From contig OX457074.1 in assembly GCA_949752795.1 (NCBI GenBank), forward strand, positions 32,163,980 to 32,227,979: DNA of 64,000 bases. Reading direction: 5' to 3'. The position numbers were made by a program, and so were the translations under genes. A model generated the notes under the pieces. The model was not told where the DNA came from. It worked only from the letters and a program-made list of their open reading frames with translations, and did not search any database. The DNA is from Hyperoodon ampullatus (taxonomy: Eukaryota; Chordata; Mammalia; Artiodactyla; Ziphiidae). Shown here in pieces: positions 20,700 to 32,474 of this stretch (position 1 is the stretch's first letter; every line of letters begins with the position of its first letter).

Positions 20700-21865
20700 A
20701 TTTAATATAGCACTGTAAACTCAGCCCTCAAATATAGCAAAGAAATATAAAAATAACAAAATTTAAGTATGTATCCAGGCTCAAAGACATTGACGCATCT
20801 CCATGGACTAGAGGGGGGCAGAGATGCAAAGTGGGCTGCGGGCTTGAAGCCGCTGGACTGCTGGGCCCCTGTCTGAAATCAGGCAGTGGAGGCTGGGGGC
20901 TCGACTTGTGGGCAATAAGAACTGAAACGGCCTCATGAGAGATGGGGCTGTAGGGCCTGAGGGGGGATTCCTGGCTCCTGAAATGGTGCTAAGAAAAGCT
21001 GCAGCCAATACCTGTCCAGGGTTACAGTTTGTGAAGCAGCCATTCAGGGACCGGGGAGGACAGGGGACTGAGCTAAGCCAGCCTCTGGTTTGGTGACGGG
21101 ATCTGCAGTACCTTTAATATCCCAGCTAACACCTGGACTGGGGGTCTGGACTGCGGGTCCCACAGGGCCAGTGCCGGGACCTGTAACTGTGCCAGGCAGG
21201 GTGGGAGCAAGGCTGTTCAGCTGAAATAGGTCTGCACATGGAAACTCCAAACTCGACAATCCAAAGACAAGCACCCCATAGGAAGCGTGGCCACACCTCT
21301 CGCTTCCCCAGAGATAATCCCAGGTTACAATGCGAGTCCCAGCATCACGTTAATATCACCCTCTTTCACGCTCATAGTATCCAGGTTTGGACAGTCAACG
21401 ATATGGTCCCCTGACACAGGTGAAATTAAAATAATAGAAGGGGCTGAGAAAGGGTCGAAACTGGATCTGGCTTAGACATGGTGAAATAAAGTTGGAATTT
21501 CCCAGTCCTCTTTCAGAAATTACACAAGAGTAAGGAGCAATATGAGACAGAAGCAGAAACACCATTTTTAATAAAGCTAGGAGACAGGTGTTAATTCCAA
21601 AACAGGTGAGGGCTGACAGAAGTCAAACAGGAGGAACCTGTATCTCTTGGGAAGAGCCAGCCAAGTTTACTACCAAGGTGAGGGCAGACCTCGGCACTTT
21701 CCAGGAACAACGGGAAAAGGGTGCTTGTGCACCCAAGAATTAGACTGAAATAAAGTATTAAAACAAATATTTAAAGATTTAAGAAAAATGATCAGATAAA
21801 AAGAAGAGCTGAATCCATAGAGTCAATCCACTCTGTCCCAGGAAACACAAGCACAGAAGGATAAC
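20700..21865. other. Unrecognised sequence
   Basis: No family was recognised. A minus frame of 76 residues at 21044-21274 is rich in Pro, Gly and Thr; it has no neighbouring exon signals that I can defend. Purine-rich DNA follows from about 21420. Confidence 0.4.
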
Positions 21866-23504
21866 TCCAAAATGTACATCAATGAGGTTTATGGATTTCA
21901 TAGGGGCAGCAAGGCAATTAAATCACATATAAGGAAAAAGAAGTCAGGCTGGTTTCAGACTTCATTATGGCAAGATTCAGTGCTAGCAGATAAGGAAGCA
22001 ATACCTACATCCTCAAGAAAAAAAATGTCACCCAAGAATTTTATAGTCTGTCAAACCTTTTCAGGATAAAGGCAACAAACATTTATGAACATGAAAAGCT
22101 CATCAGAGACTATCATTTCCATAAATTCTTCTTGAAGAAACTACTGAGGCAGGATCTTCACAAGATGAGATCACAAGGTGAAATCTAAAACGAAATGATC
22201 CAGGGGAAACGCTTTGGTGAAAGGGATTCTGAACCTGTTTAACCATAGGACTGGGACGAAAACAAATGTGGGGATTATGGTCACAGCAGAACGGACGATT
22301 TTACAAACCCAGTAATGTGGGAATGGTAGAATTAACAAAAATAGGGATGTAAAGGGAAAGAAAAGAGGGGGCATTTAAACTCACTGGTTTCCTCATCTGT
22401 TATACACAGGGATTGAAATATCTCATTTAAAACTGATTAAAAAATCAAGTAACAGAGGTATGTATAAACATATTTAATGAAAAAAAAACAAACACTAAAG
22501 AAAGATGAAATCATTTGACATTGAGTGCAGAGAAGGAGAAGCGGTAAAGAAAAAAGAGGAAAAGTGTTGTGTTTCATTGTTCAGAATGGGGTCAACGGAA
22601 ACAGTCTGGAGAAATAGAGTATCCTGTCAAGTTATCGTTGTAAAGGCAGCTGCTTGAATAAACATGCAAACCTTCCAAATGATCAGGAGAAACACACCTA
22701 GAACAAAGGCAAAGCAAATACAAAGCACGCAATATAAGAATAAAGAAGGACTAAAAAGGCTGAAAACGTGGCATAAAATAACTCACATTCATGTTAGGGC
22801 TAAACTCATCTATTCCAAGAAAAGAGACTTCCAGATTGAATCACAAAGCAAAACTTGGTGCCCTATTCAAGGGATTTACTTAAGACAAAGGCTTCAGAAA
22901 AGATGAAAATAAAAGGGCCAAGGGATATTGGGCTAAAGCAAGCAAAATTCATCAGGCTTGTCATCATAGCAGACAAGGTTAAATTCAGGGGAAAGGTCAA
23001 AAGGTTAAATGAGACAAGGAAGGTCACTTTATAATGAAAAGAGGAATGTATAAGAGGGCTATTTGTGCAGAAATACCATAGCATCGTCATTTATAAAGTA
23101 GGACTCCAGAGAAATAAGAAACACAGTAGTAGTAAAAGAGTTTAATTTACTTCTCTCAGATTACATCGGGTCAAAATACATCTAAGGATATGGAAGACCT
23201 ACATAATATAGTTAATAAGTTATATCTCATTGATACATATCAAAATCCTTAGGCCAAAAACAGAGACTATGCATTTTCCTTGAGTGCCCTTAAAACATTC
23301 ACAAAAATTGACCCTATTTAGGCTGCAAATGAAAACTCAAATATTAAAAAAATATAAAGTAGTACAGGCAACATTGATTTCTGATCTCTGATCATAATGA
23401 AATAAAACTAAACATTAATAACAAAATCAGAAACAAAAGACCCTAATGCCTGGAATTTTAAAAACTCTCATACTCTTGCTTCAGATTAAAAAACTTGACA
23501 TCAG

Positions 23505-23612
23505 TGGTGGTCATTTTGTAATATATAAAAATACTGAATCACTATGTTTTACACATGAAACTAATATAATATTGTAGGTCAGCTTTACTTCAATTAAAAA
23601 AACATTCTACAT
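23505..23612 (+). mobile_element. L1 3'-end fragment nested in old L1, plus
   Basis: 'tgaatcactatgttttacac', 'gaaactaatataatattg' and 'tacttcaattaaaaaaac' form a short L1 3' terminus distinct from the surrounding ORF2-like sequence. Confidence 0.7.
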
Positions 23613-24025
23613 CAAAAATAAGTCAAAACCAAAATTTAAAAATATTTACAAAATAGCAATCATGGAGATACATCAGAAACTATGGGCTATATCTAAGATA
23701 GTACATATCTGTATCTAAAGGCTGGGTCTTAACCTTAAACACTTACATTTACAAAAAGAATTGAAAAATTAAGCAGCCAATTCAAGAGGTTAGAAAAAGA
23801 GCAACAAAAATACCCCTGAAGAAATTAAAAAAAAAAAAAAAACTAGTAAAGATAAAAGCAGAAATTAATGAATTAGGAAACAATAGTAACAAAAAATGAT
23901 AGAACTAAAAAATAAATCTAAGAGCTGATTCTTTGAAAAGAAAAATACAATTTTAAACTGTAACATAAGTAAGTGAAAATATACAAAATAAGAAATTAGG
24001 GGGAAGTTAAAAAGTTCCCAAGAGA

Positions 24026-24346
24026 GGGACTTCCCTGGTGGCACAATGGTTAAGAATCTGCCTGCCAGTGCAGGGGACACAGGTTCGAGCCGTGGTCTGG
24101 GATACAACTACCGAGCTTGCACTCTAGAGCCTGCGAGCCACAAGTACTGAGCCTGTGTGTAACAACTGCTGAAGCCCCCGTGCCCTAGAGCCTGTGCTCC
24201 ACAACAAGAGAAGCCACCGCAATGAGAAGCCCATGCACCGCAACGAACAGTAGCCCCCATGCACCGCAACTAGAGAAAGCCTGCGCACAGCAACAGAGAC
24301 ACAATGCAGCCAAAAAATAAATAAATAAATAAATTTATTTTTTAAA
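24026..24346 (+). mobile_element. CHR-1-like SINE, plus, nested in old L1
   Basis: It starts with the tRNA-like 'gggacttccctggtggcac' head and has a B box 'ggttcgagcc' near 24082-24091, with an (ATAA)n tail at 24317-24340. TSD AAAAGTTCCCAAGAGA lies at 24010-24025 and 24347-24362. Confidence 0.97.
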
Positions 24347-24839
24347 AAAAGTTCCCAAGAGAATGCTTTGCTCCGCTTTACGGAAATACACTTGGAAATC
24401 TGGATGAACTGGACAATTTGTTTTGAGGAAACTATAATTTATCAAAACTAACTCTATAAGAGTTTTAAAAATCTAAATTGTGAAATTACCACAGAAGAAA
24501 TAAAGAAGCTTGTTAAAGAGTTATTCATCCCGAGGAAAGCATCAGGCCCACACAGTTTCACCTGGACAGTGATCAGACCGCAGAGAACAGAAAAATTTCA
24601 TGCTACTTCAATTGTTCCAGAGTAAAAGCAAAGAACAAAAGCTTCCAAATGTTGATCATAAACTTGATTCTGAAAACCAAACAGTATTAGACATTCAAAA
24701 AGAAAATTATAGCCCACTCTCACTTTTAAATATCAGTGTAAAAATCCTAAAGTATTAGCAAACCGAATCAAGCCCCAATTAAAAAAATATATGATAGTAA
24801 GATTATTCCAGGAATGAAATAGGTTTTTTATTAGGAATT

Positions 24840-25680
24840 TATTGTAACTAAGACTCACCATTTCAGGGTGAGGAACTCTGCTGTCACAGGACTTGCTGAG
24901 ATTACAGACACTGCCAGGATGAATGTCTCCTCCTCCCCCCTCCCCCCTGCAAATTCTCTGGTCTTAAGGCTCAATCAACTTCCAAGATATAAGACATGAC
25001 CCCACCCCTACGTCCCCCCATGCTCTGTATTTCTTGCTCCTGATCTAGCTCTCCCCTGCTCCCCTCTCCTCCCTCACGCCTCTGCAAACCCACCTCCCAA
25101 ACCCTTCCCATCCCAACCCAGAATCCCCTGGAATATCTGCAAATCCCTCTTTATCCTCAAGCACTCCGGGGGGGCTCCACTTTTCCACCTCTGCCTTGAT
25201 AGAAACACTGACCATCCTGAGAACTCCTAAGGACACCTGAGCCTGCTCTTCTCTACAGGGCCAGCCCACAACTCCCCCGGCACTCTTGTCCAAGCCTTCA
25301 ACCGTTTGCCTTTACCACCCTCTCCCCTCCCCTTCCTGGTATCTCTCTACTTTCTTGCCGTGTGTGTCAGTGGTTTCCGCATCCACGTACGTGGCCTTGG
25401 TCTCTCATTTACTCCACTCCTCCGCCCCAACCCCAGGCTGTGCAATTGACATAATGGTACTCAGGGACCCTGCCTCTCCCACACCTTAGACATCCATCCT
25501 CACATCCTGACCTGGGCCTCCGTGACCATCCTATTCCCTTACCAGAAGCTCCTCTCTACCTCGGTTTTTCAATGACTCCAGGAAGATAAATAAATCACTG
25601 ACCTCCATCAGAACTTCCAGTCTGTCTGACCCACTACTTCCTTCAGCCATTCAGCTTTCTCCCTTACTTCTTTTCTTGCT
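24840..25680. other. Pyrimidine-rich sequence, nothing recognised
   Basis: No gene or confident repeat was seen. C/T-rich DNA at about 24930-25680 resembles old L2 sense sequence in places (e.g. 'caatgactccaggaag') but I cannot assign it. Confidence 0.35.
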
Positions 25681-25696
25681 CAGTTTAGATTCAGCA

Positions 25697-25729
25697 TCAC
25701 ACACACACACACACACACGCACGCACACC
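25697..25729. repeat. (CA)n microsatellite
   Basis: An uninterrupted CA run followed by 'cgcacgcacac'. Length polymorphism is likely. Confidence 0.97.
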
Positions 25730-25767
25730 TGTCTGTCCTCACAGACAACTTCCTCTCTTCTTTTCTC

Positions 25768-25992
25768 AGGGCTTCTCAGCTTCAGCACTTTTGGCATATG
25801 GGCCAGATCTTTCTTTGTTGCGGGGCCGTCCTGTGCCAACATTATATGCTGCAGCGTCCCTGGCCTCTACCCACTAGATGGCGGTGGCATCCCCAGTGTG
25901 ACAACCACAGCGTATCCAGACGCAGCAAGTTCTCCTGCGTGCGAGTGGGGGGAAGGTGTGGGGACATATGGCCCCTGAGAACCTCTAGCCCT
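25768..25992 (-). mobile_element. MER5A-like hAT element, minus
   Basis: The blocks 'cagggcttctcagcttcagc', 'ccctggcctctacccactag' (25859-25878) and 'gtgtgacaaccacagcg' are antisense MER5A, a short nonautonomous hAT-Charlie transposon, ending at 'gagaacctctagccctg'. Confidence 0.88.
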
Positions 25993-26633
25993 GGCTCATC
26001 CCTCTACTTGCCCTCAGACTCTGCCTGCCCGCTCACATATGTACAACTTCTTAGGAATCATACAGTGTGAGCTATCTTGTTCTTTCCTGTGTAGCCCACA
26101 GCCCCTCTTAACTGAATTCTTGTCATAAATACTTCAACATCTTTAAACAACCCTCCCTCAGTAACACTTCCAGGGAACTCTTACACCTTACACTGGCACC
26201 TGTCCTTCCCCTCCCCCCACGTCTTGACGGGTTGGTTTTTTCCTCGCTCCCTTCCTTTCTCCTCTTCCGATCCTCTCTCAAGTATGACTAAGTGTCCTGC
26301 CATTTGGCCCCTTCGGCTTCCGCTAAGGTCTTAGGTGACTTCCGCGTCGATGAATGCAGTGGACACGAGGCGCACTGGAGCAGAACCAGAAGGGGGTAGT
26401 GGGGATCCCGAGTCTGGTGTTGACCCCGATGAGTCTGAGTGTCTCAGAGGCATCCTCGAGGAGATGTTGGGTGGACACTGAGACTTGCCGGCGGGAGGGA
26501 GAGGGGCGGTCTGGGCCGGCAGTGCACCTGGGGACGTATGGGTGTGTGTGTGCTATGTGTGTAACTGATGCCATAGGTGAGATGAGGTCCCTTGGCGGGG
26601 GTGGGGGTCGGGGGGGTCGGGGGAATGTAGAGC
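25993..26633. other. Unrecognised sequence before second CpG island
   Basis: No repeat or gene was recognised apart from a short GT-rich run near 26540-26560 and a G-rich run near 26595-26625. CpG content increases from about 26330. Confidence 0.4.
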
Positions 26634-26820
26634 AGTTGTTCTCAAACCTGAGGAAACTTCAGAGTCACTTGAAGGGCTTGCAAAAGGCAGATTGCTGGCA
26701 CCCACACCCCACCCCTAGAGTTTTCAATGCAGCAAACCCTGCGTAGCCTCAGGGGGAGGGAGAGTTTGCCTTTCCACCAGGTCCCCAGGCGATGCTGAAG
26801 CTGCTGGTCGGGTACCACGC
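26634..26820 (+). mobile_element. MER20-like hAT element, plus
   Basis: The blocks 'ttgttctcaaacctgagg', 'aagggcttgcaaaaggcag', 'ccacccctagagttttc' and 'ccccaggcgatgctgaagctg' (26783-26803) are in the order of a MER20-type nonautonomous hAT transposon. Its expected terminal 'accacactttgagaac' is replaced by the start of a 21-bp tandem repeat. Confidence 0.75.
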
Positions 26821-26950
26821 TTGGCGGTCGGGGTACCGAGCTGGGCGGTCCGGGTACCGAGCTTGGCGGTCCAAGTACCGCGCTGGGCGGCCCGGGCACA
26901 GAGCTTGGGGGTCCAGGTACCACGCTGGGCGGCCCCGGCACTGCGCGGGC
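26806..26950. repeat. 21-bp minisatellite, about 7 units
   Basis: Seven consecutive units with consensus GGTCCGGGTACCGAGCTTGGC begin at 26806, 26826, 26847, 26868, 26889, 26910 and 26931. Most contain a GGTACC or close variant. Because 21 is divisible by three, the array leaves long frames open on both strands, giving a repeating seven-residue pattern. It adjoins the MER20-like end and forms the left edge of the CpG island. Confidence 0.95.
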
Positions 26951-27620
26951 GGGAGACGGCGCAGGGCCGCGGGACCACATCTCCCAGGCTGCTCCGCGCT
27001 GCTCGCTCGCGCCCCCTGTCGGCGCCTCCGGGGCGCCGCTTGGTGGCGGGGGCCCCCTCGGGGAGTAAGGGAGCGAGCGCGCGAGCCGCGGCGGCTGCGG
27101 GCTGCAGAGCCGAGCTGGCTGGTGAGTAGGGGCCACGCCGACCGCCCATTCCTCACGGCTGAGCGGCGTCGTTTACGCGGGCTGCGTGTCCGGATCCGGC
27201 GTGCGGGGTCCGGGATGCGGGGTCCGGCGCGGGGCGCGGGGCTGCCCGTCACTGAGGCGGCGTCCTGCCCGCCCAGTCGGGTGCCAGGACCCGTGTCGCG
27301 GGTGGCGCGGCAGGTGGCCGGCCTCCCCTCCGGGCCGGGGGTGTCCAGGAGCTCAGGACGGAGGCCGGTGCCGCGGACACTGGGCCACAGAGGCGCCCGC
27401 GGCCCGGCGCGCGGCGGCCCCGCGGGAGCTGTCTTGAGTGCTGCGTGGCGGGGGCCGACCGGCCCGTGGAATCCCGGCTCCGCGGAGCCGTGGGCACCGT
27501 TGCGCTGGCGGGGCCCGCGCGGCGCACCTGGAGCCCCGGCGCCGTTTGGATGCCCGGTGGCCCGGGATGCGCGCAGCCTGTCAGGAGCGCAGCGGGGACG
27601 CCTCCTCCCTGCGCATCCTG
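26806..27620 (+). promoter_or_regulatory. SPECC1: CpG island, probable SPECC1 promoter and 5' exon
   Basis: This is the strongest CpG island besides that of AKAP10, from which it is about 23 kb away. In human, SPECC1 (cytospin-B, a coiled-coil and calponin-homology protein) lies next to AKAP10 and is transcribed away from it, as far as I remember, which fits a plus-strand start here. A good donor, CTG|GTGAGT, follows 27121. No SPECC1 coding sequence is visible, so any exon would be 5' untranslated. The two long frames across the island (26792-27739 plus; 26749-27732 minus) are not treated as genes. Confidence 0.6.
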
Positions 27621-27676
27621 GAAGCACAGTTAGTTTTAGATGCTTTCTTTCTTTTCTTTTTTTTCTTTTTTTTAAA

Positions 27677-27735
27677 GGAAGTGGGACCCTGAATACCTCA
27701 TTTTTTTTTTTTTGTGGGCGTGCATTTGCCATCAG
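27677..27735 (+). other. Candidate small noncoding exon or exon-1 end
   Basis: A very strong donor, CAG|GTAAGT, occurs with GT at 27736. An acceptor-like polypyrimidine tract ending 'tttttttaaag' precedes 27677. Either exon 1 of the downstream gene extends to 27735, or a 59-base exon is bounded by these signals. Confidence 0.35.
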
Positions 27736-27739
27736 GTAA

Positions 27740-28325
27740 GTTTATATAATAAGCAGTGTACGGTTAGAAATAACGCGTTCCGGGGAAGCTGCTCTCCCTT
27801 GCCCTCTATCGGGAGCATTTCGCGGACTGGTCGACACGCTTATCCATTAGCAGCTGCGGGCGCTGCAGGCAGCAGATAAAGTCCCATGGTGTTGGCACAA
27901 GTCAACCCTTCCGAGCAAATTTTGGTTTCAGAAGATTTTTGTCGTCTAGTTTCAAACAAGATGTTGTTTCATTTAAGACGGGGTGAGGGGAGCAAAACCT
28001 GTCAACCCTGATGCCTTAACTCTACAGCAAATGGCTTTGTACGATGAACTCGCAAAGCAAGCGAGTTTAATTTGGTGCCCCAAACTAGATCTGAAGCCTC
28101 CACGTTGAACTCTGTTTTAATAGTTTTTCAAGTTGATGTGTCTGCCTGTGGTGCGTAATCTTTTCTTCTGTTAAGAAGCAACAGATGTCTCTTTCTAACG
28201 TTTGTGCTCATTCCTTGTTTTCTATGGACCACCTTCTCCACAGTGTGGACTGTTAAGGGTAAAACAGGACATTTTTGTCTTGGGCTTGGTTTTCGGGGAA
28301 TGTTCCCAGTGTATCTTCACTAAGT
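27740..28325. other. Intronic sequence, nothing recognised
   Basis: No repeat or gene was recognised. The early part keeps some CpGs (27770-27870), then composition becomes AT-rich. Confidence 0.45.
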
Positions 28326-28329
28326 ATCT

Positions 28330-30260
28330 TCTTTATCAGATTAAGTTTCTGTTTTGTTGATTTTTTCCCCCAAATGCTTTTGTATAGCATGTATTGAGAC
28401 GACCATGTAGTTTTCTTCTTAACATTATTAAACATAGGTGATTATTCTGATAGCTTTTCTGTCTCTAAAATCCTGGGATAATTTAAAATACACGTCTGGG
28501 TTGTTTGATAGATTCACTTAGCTAACATTTTATTTAGGGTTCTGGTATCTATATTTGTAAGAGATTGGTATATATTTTTTCACCGCCCTCCCATTTTTGT
28601 CTGAGTTCATAATCAAGGTTATGCTGTCCTCACTGATTAAGTGGGGAAAGTTTCCATTATTTTCTATGCTTTGAAGCAGAAGAACGATCTGCACCTTGAA
28701 GTGTGGCACAATCTGACTGCAGAGCGCCTGGGCTGCTGGTGTTTTTTTTGTTTTTGTTTTTAAGGAAGTTGGTATCAGTATTTAACTACCTCTTCATTTT
28801 TCCATTATCATTGACTTTTCTCAGGTTTTCTATCTCCACAGTCAACCTAATACTTTATATCTTCCTGGAAAATCATTAACATGGTTGATATTTAATATAT
28901 GTTAGCATAATGTGTATAGTAGTCTGTTGCAAGCAAAAAAGTCTTTCATATCTGTGGAGCACTCTTTTTCTTGTTCATACGTGTGTGTGTTTGTGCACGT
29001 GCGTGTGTGTGTGCATGTCTGCCTTTTCTCTTTTTTAATTGGTCAGACTTGCTTAATGCTTGCTTACTTTATTAGTCTTTCCAAAGAACCAGATTTTGGA
29101 TTTATTGACTAATCCTATTCATTTTTCTTTTTCTATGTCATTAATTTCTGTTCTTTTTCTTTCTACTCAATTTGAGTTTATTTTACTCAAATTCTAGCCC
29201 TTGAATCGAAAGATTAGATCATTTATGTAATCAATCTCCTTCTGATGGAGGCAAGGGCCTCTAATTCCTGTGGCCTCCCATCTGACCTTTGCTCTATTTT
29301 TAATTTAACCCTTCAAATCAGACATTATTGCTGTTATTATTATTATTATTTTCTAGGTTAATATTAAACTTATCTACCTGTTTACCATTGTCTTCACTCT
29401 TCATTCCTTCTTGATCACAGATACTCTTCTTTGGATCACTTTCCTTCTCTCTGAAGTACATTCTTTAGAAGTTCCATCAGTGATAACATATTTTTCTGTT
29501 TTTATAATACCTGAAAATTCCTTTAATTTTGTCCACATTTTTATATTTTGACTTCACCAGGTTTCTCTAACCTATTGATTCCAAAGTTTTATATATATAT
29601 ATATATATATTTTTTTATTTCTAGTATTTTTAAAAGATATTTTGTAGCTGGAAGGTCTGGGGACTTCAATTCTGCTATATTGCTGAAAGATAAAAAACAA
29701 ATTAATTTGTAGTCTAACAAACTGTCGGTTTTAGTGACTTTTCCCTGTACAAAGTTATATGTTCATCTCAAATTTATTAATTATAACTTATATTGTATAA
29801 CTTATATTGTCTGTACACTTATTTTTTTTGTTTGACCTATTGATTCCGAGAGTTGTGTTAAAGACTTCCACTATGATTCCTAGTTCTATTGGTATTTGCA
29901 ATATTATATACATTTACAGACCAGCCCTAAGCAAACGGGCTGTGTGCACTTCTGTTGAGTATATGTCTAGAAGTGGAATTGCTTGGTCATAGGGTACGCA
30001 TAGGCTCAGTTTTTGTAGATACTACCAAACAGTTTTCAACAGTGGTTGCATCAACTTATGTACCCAAGAAGCATACGTGGTCGCCACACATCCTTGCCAA
30101 CTCCTGGTAATTTCTTTTTTATTTTAGTCATTCTGGTGGGTATCACATTGTGGTTTTAACTTGGATTTCCCTGATGACAGATGAAATTGAGCTCTTTTGG
30201 TATCCTTAAGTTTTCACACATATCTAAACATTTTTTTCTCTTGATGTTTAAAGATAATCT
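28330..30260 (-). mobile_element. Old L1 (L1M), minus
   Basis: Antisense L1 ORF2 and 3' blocks are recognisable but decayed: 'catgtattgagacgaccatg' (28388-28407), 'ccaaagaaccagattttgg' (29081-29099), 'tctagaagtggaattgc' (29957-29973) and 'tggatttccctgatgacag' (30162-30180). Simple repeats at 28979-29016 (GT-rich), 29331-29350 (ATT) and 29590-29611 (AT) lie inside it. Confidence 0.65.
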
Positions 30261-30479
30261 GCATATATGAGAATTGGGGGTTGTGTACTTTATGCATCAA
30301 CAGTCATAAGTTTTACTGATTATTTGCTCATCATTGATTGTTTTATCTCTTGTTTTCCTCCTTTTTGGATTCACTATTTGTTTCGATTGAATGAGTCCTT
30401 AAGTAAATTTTTTTCCCCAGAGATTCTGTGGGTGGTAAACTTTCTGAGCCTTCACATGTTTAAAAAATATTTTTAAATT

Positions 30480-31285
30480 TTGCTGTTCCACATGAATACT
30501 CTTGACTAGGTATAGGATTCTAGGTTAAAAAATTTCTGAATTTTGAAGATAATTCTCCATTACCTGCTGGCATGGCATCTAATGTGGTTGATAAGTCTAT
30601 GCCGCCTGATTCCTATTTCTTTGTAGTTAAACTGTGTATTTCTCTGAAGCTCTACAATTTTTTCTTTTTCTCTAGTGTTCTAAAATTTCAGCACTGTTTG
30701 TCTAGGGGTGGATTTCTTTTGTTCTTCCTGCTTGGTTCTCTGTGGTCCCTTTCATTCTATAGATTAATACATTTATTTGGACATGGGGAAGTTTGAGGAT
30801 TTCCTCATCTCCTCCATTCTCTTTATTTTCTGCTTCTGGAATTACTGTTAAATGGGGTATTAGAATATCTTAATTTATCTTTCAAGTTTCTTGACTTTTC
30901 TCTCAAATGTTCTGTCTCTTTATCTCTGTGGACGGTATTCTGGGAGATTTCCCTAATCTATTGTTTAGATTTGTCCAGTCAACTCTTTAGCTGATCTGTT
31001 GAGTGTTTTAAGTATTGTTTATCATATATTTAATTTTCAAGGTTTCTACTTTTTTAAATTTAATTTTTGGAATAGATAAGATATTCAGTGTTCAAAAATT
31101 ATACTGTATTAAAAGATCTCCCCACCACCCTATCCCCCCCTACCCAGTTCTCCCTCACCCCACAAGTGGGTAACCATGGTTATTAGTTTCTTACGTATCC
31201 CTCCAGAGTCTCTTCATGTAAATATAAACAAATATGAATTAGATTCTTGATTCCTCCTTTTTCTTTTGCACAAATAGTACTACGC
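30480..31285 (-). mobile_element. Old L1M/HAL1-like sequence, minus
   Basis: 'gactaggtataggattctag' (30504-30523) and 'tttcatctcct'-type T-rich blocks resemble antisense HAL1/L1M. From about 31065 a segment with 'gttcaaaaattatactg' and 'ggtaaccatggttattag' matches a repeat also seen at about 45740 and 57610. Confidence 0.5.
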
Positions 31286-31301
31286 TTGAACCTGCTTTTT
31301 T

Positions 31302-31415
31302 GTTTTTTGGCCACACCCCATGGCTTGCGGGATCTTAGTTCCCAAACCAGGTATCAAACCTGGGCCCCAGCAGTGAAAGCACCGAGCCCTAACCACTGGA
31401 CCGCCAGGGGATTCT
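31302..31415 (-). mobile_element. Short CHRL-like tRNA SINE, minus
   Basis: A short tRNA-derived SINE in reverse: 'gggatcttagttcccaaacc' near 31328-31347 and 'aaccactggaccgccagg' at 31391-31408. Flanks show an imperfect TSD, CTTGAACCTGC near 31285 and CTTGACCCTGC at 31416. Confidence 0.8.
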
Positions 31416-31642
31416 CTTGACCCTGCTTTTTAATCTCACAATGTGCAGTAGAGATCTTCACCCATCAGCTCTTGCTTTTGCAGATAGAGTCTCCCCTCAG
31501 TCTTTCCAAGGACATTTAATAATTTCTTCTATGTGCTTTATTAACTCCTTCTTCTGGTATATGTACTCCTGTTGGCTTGGTGTCCCCCATTTTCATGACA
31601 CTGAGTAAAATCTGGGGTGCCTTTCTTTGTGTGCTCATCTTT

Positions 31643-31927
31643 AATTAATTAATTAATTACTTTTTGGCTGTGTTGGGTCTTCGTTTCTGTGCGAAGGCTT
31701 CCCCTAGTTGTGGCAAGCGGGGACCACTCTTCATCGCGGTGCGCGGGCCTCTCACTATCGCGGCCTCTCTTGTTGTGAAGCACAGGCTACAGACACGCAG
31801 GCTCAGTAGTTGTGGCTCACGGGCCTAGTTGCTCCGCGGCATGTGGGATCCTCCCAGACCAGGGCTCGAACCCGTGTCCCCTGCATTGGCAGGCAGATTC
31901 TCAACCACTGCGCCACCAGGGAAGCCC
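31643..31927 (-). mobile_element. CHR SINE (intermediate form), minus
   Basis: Reverse CHR SINE with an AATTAATT-type tail on its left and the tRNA-like head ending at 31927. It carries blocks of both long and short forms. TSD TGTGTGCTCATCTTT lies at 31628-31642 and 31931-31945. Confidence 0.95.
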
Positions 31928-32474
31928 ATGTGTGTGCTCATCTTTGAGGGTGACGATTCCTGTTTCCCTGCCTATCTCTTTGCTGCCTCTCGTGATTGTT
32001 GGCGAGCTGTGACGTGCTGCCGGGCGGAGTGGGTAGCCCAGGGGAAGGGCTCATGTTGTGGCCGATCAGTGTGTGTGGGGAAGCATCCCAGGGCCCTGGC
32101 CATCCCAGCCGCTGCGCCCCAGTTCATCTCCTTGTCAGATCCCATCCCTGCCCCTCTTTCTGTCTGCTGATTTGGAGCCTGAAACCCGTTACCATTCGCC
32201 CCTGCATGACGGCCTCCTCCCAAGCTTGTACTGGGCTGGGTTTCACTTATGCAGTCTGATCCTGAGAACTCTCTACCTTTCAGAAGTGTCTTAGATGCTT
32301 TAGTTGGCCAGTGGCCCTGTTTCTTGTTTCCCAGGTCTCATTGATTTAGTGGTTTAAAAATATTTCTGTCATTCCAAAGAATTTTAGGGTACGTGGGAGG
32401 CAGAAGCATGTGTTTAGTTCATTTTCTTGGTCCGATCTCCAATATTTCTTTTATCTTGAATTTATTTCTGTGTC

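Larger units (their letters stand above)
21870..24830 (+). mobile_element. Old HAL1/L1 composite, plus
   Basis: Decayed sense LINE sequence runs through this stretch: an ORF1-like part (about 21870-22200), then ORF2-like blocks such as 'ggtcactttataatgaaaag' (23022-23041), 'tgatcataatgaaataaaac' (23389-23408), 'aagagctgattctttgaaaag' (23920-23940) and 'catcaggcccacacagtttc' (24540-24559). A separate L1 tail and a CHR SINE interrupt it. Confidence 0.6.

Noticed and set aside
24026..24100. tRNA gene suggested by A and B box promoter motifs
   Set aside because: The tRNA-like head belongs to a CHR SINE with an A/T-rich tail and TSD. No standard cloverleaf can be defended, and the same applies to the other CHR copies.
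26749..27739. Long overlapping frames of 315 (plus) and 327 (minus) residues
   Set aside because: They cover the same CpG island on both strands, start in or cross a 21-bp minisatellite that cannot introduce frameshifts, and have Arg/Gly/Pro/Ala-rich translations without domains. GC-rich, stop-poor DNA explains them.
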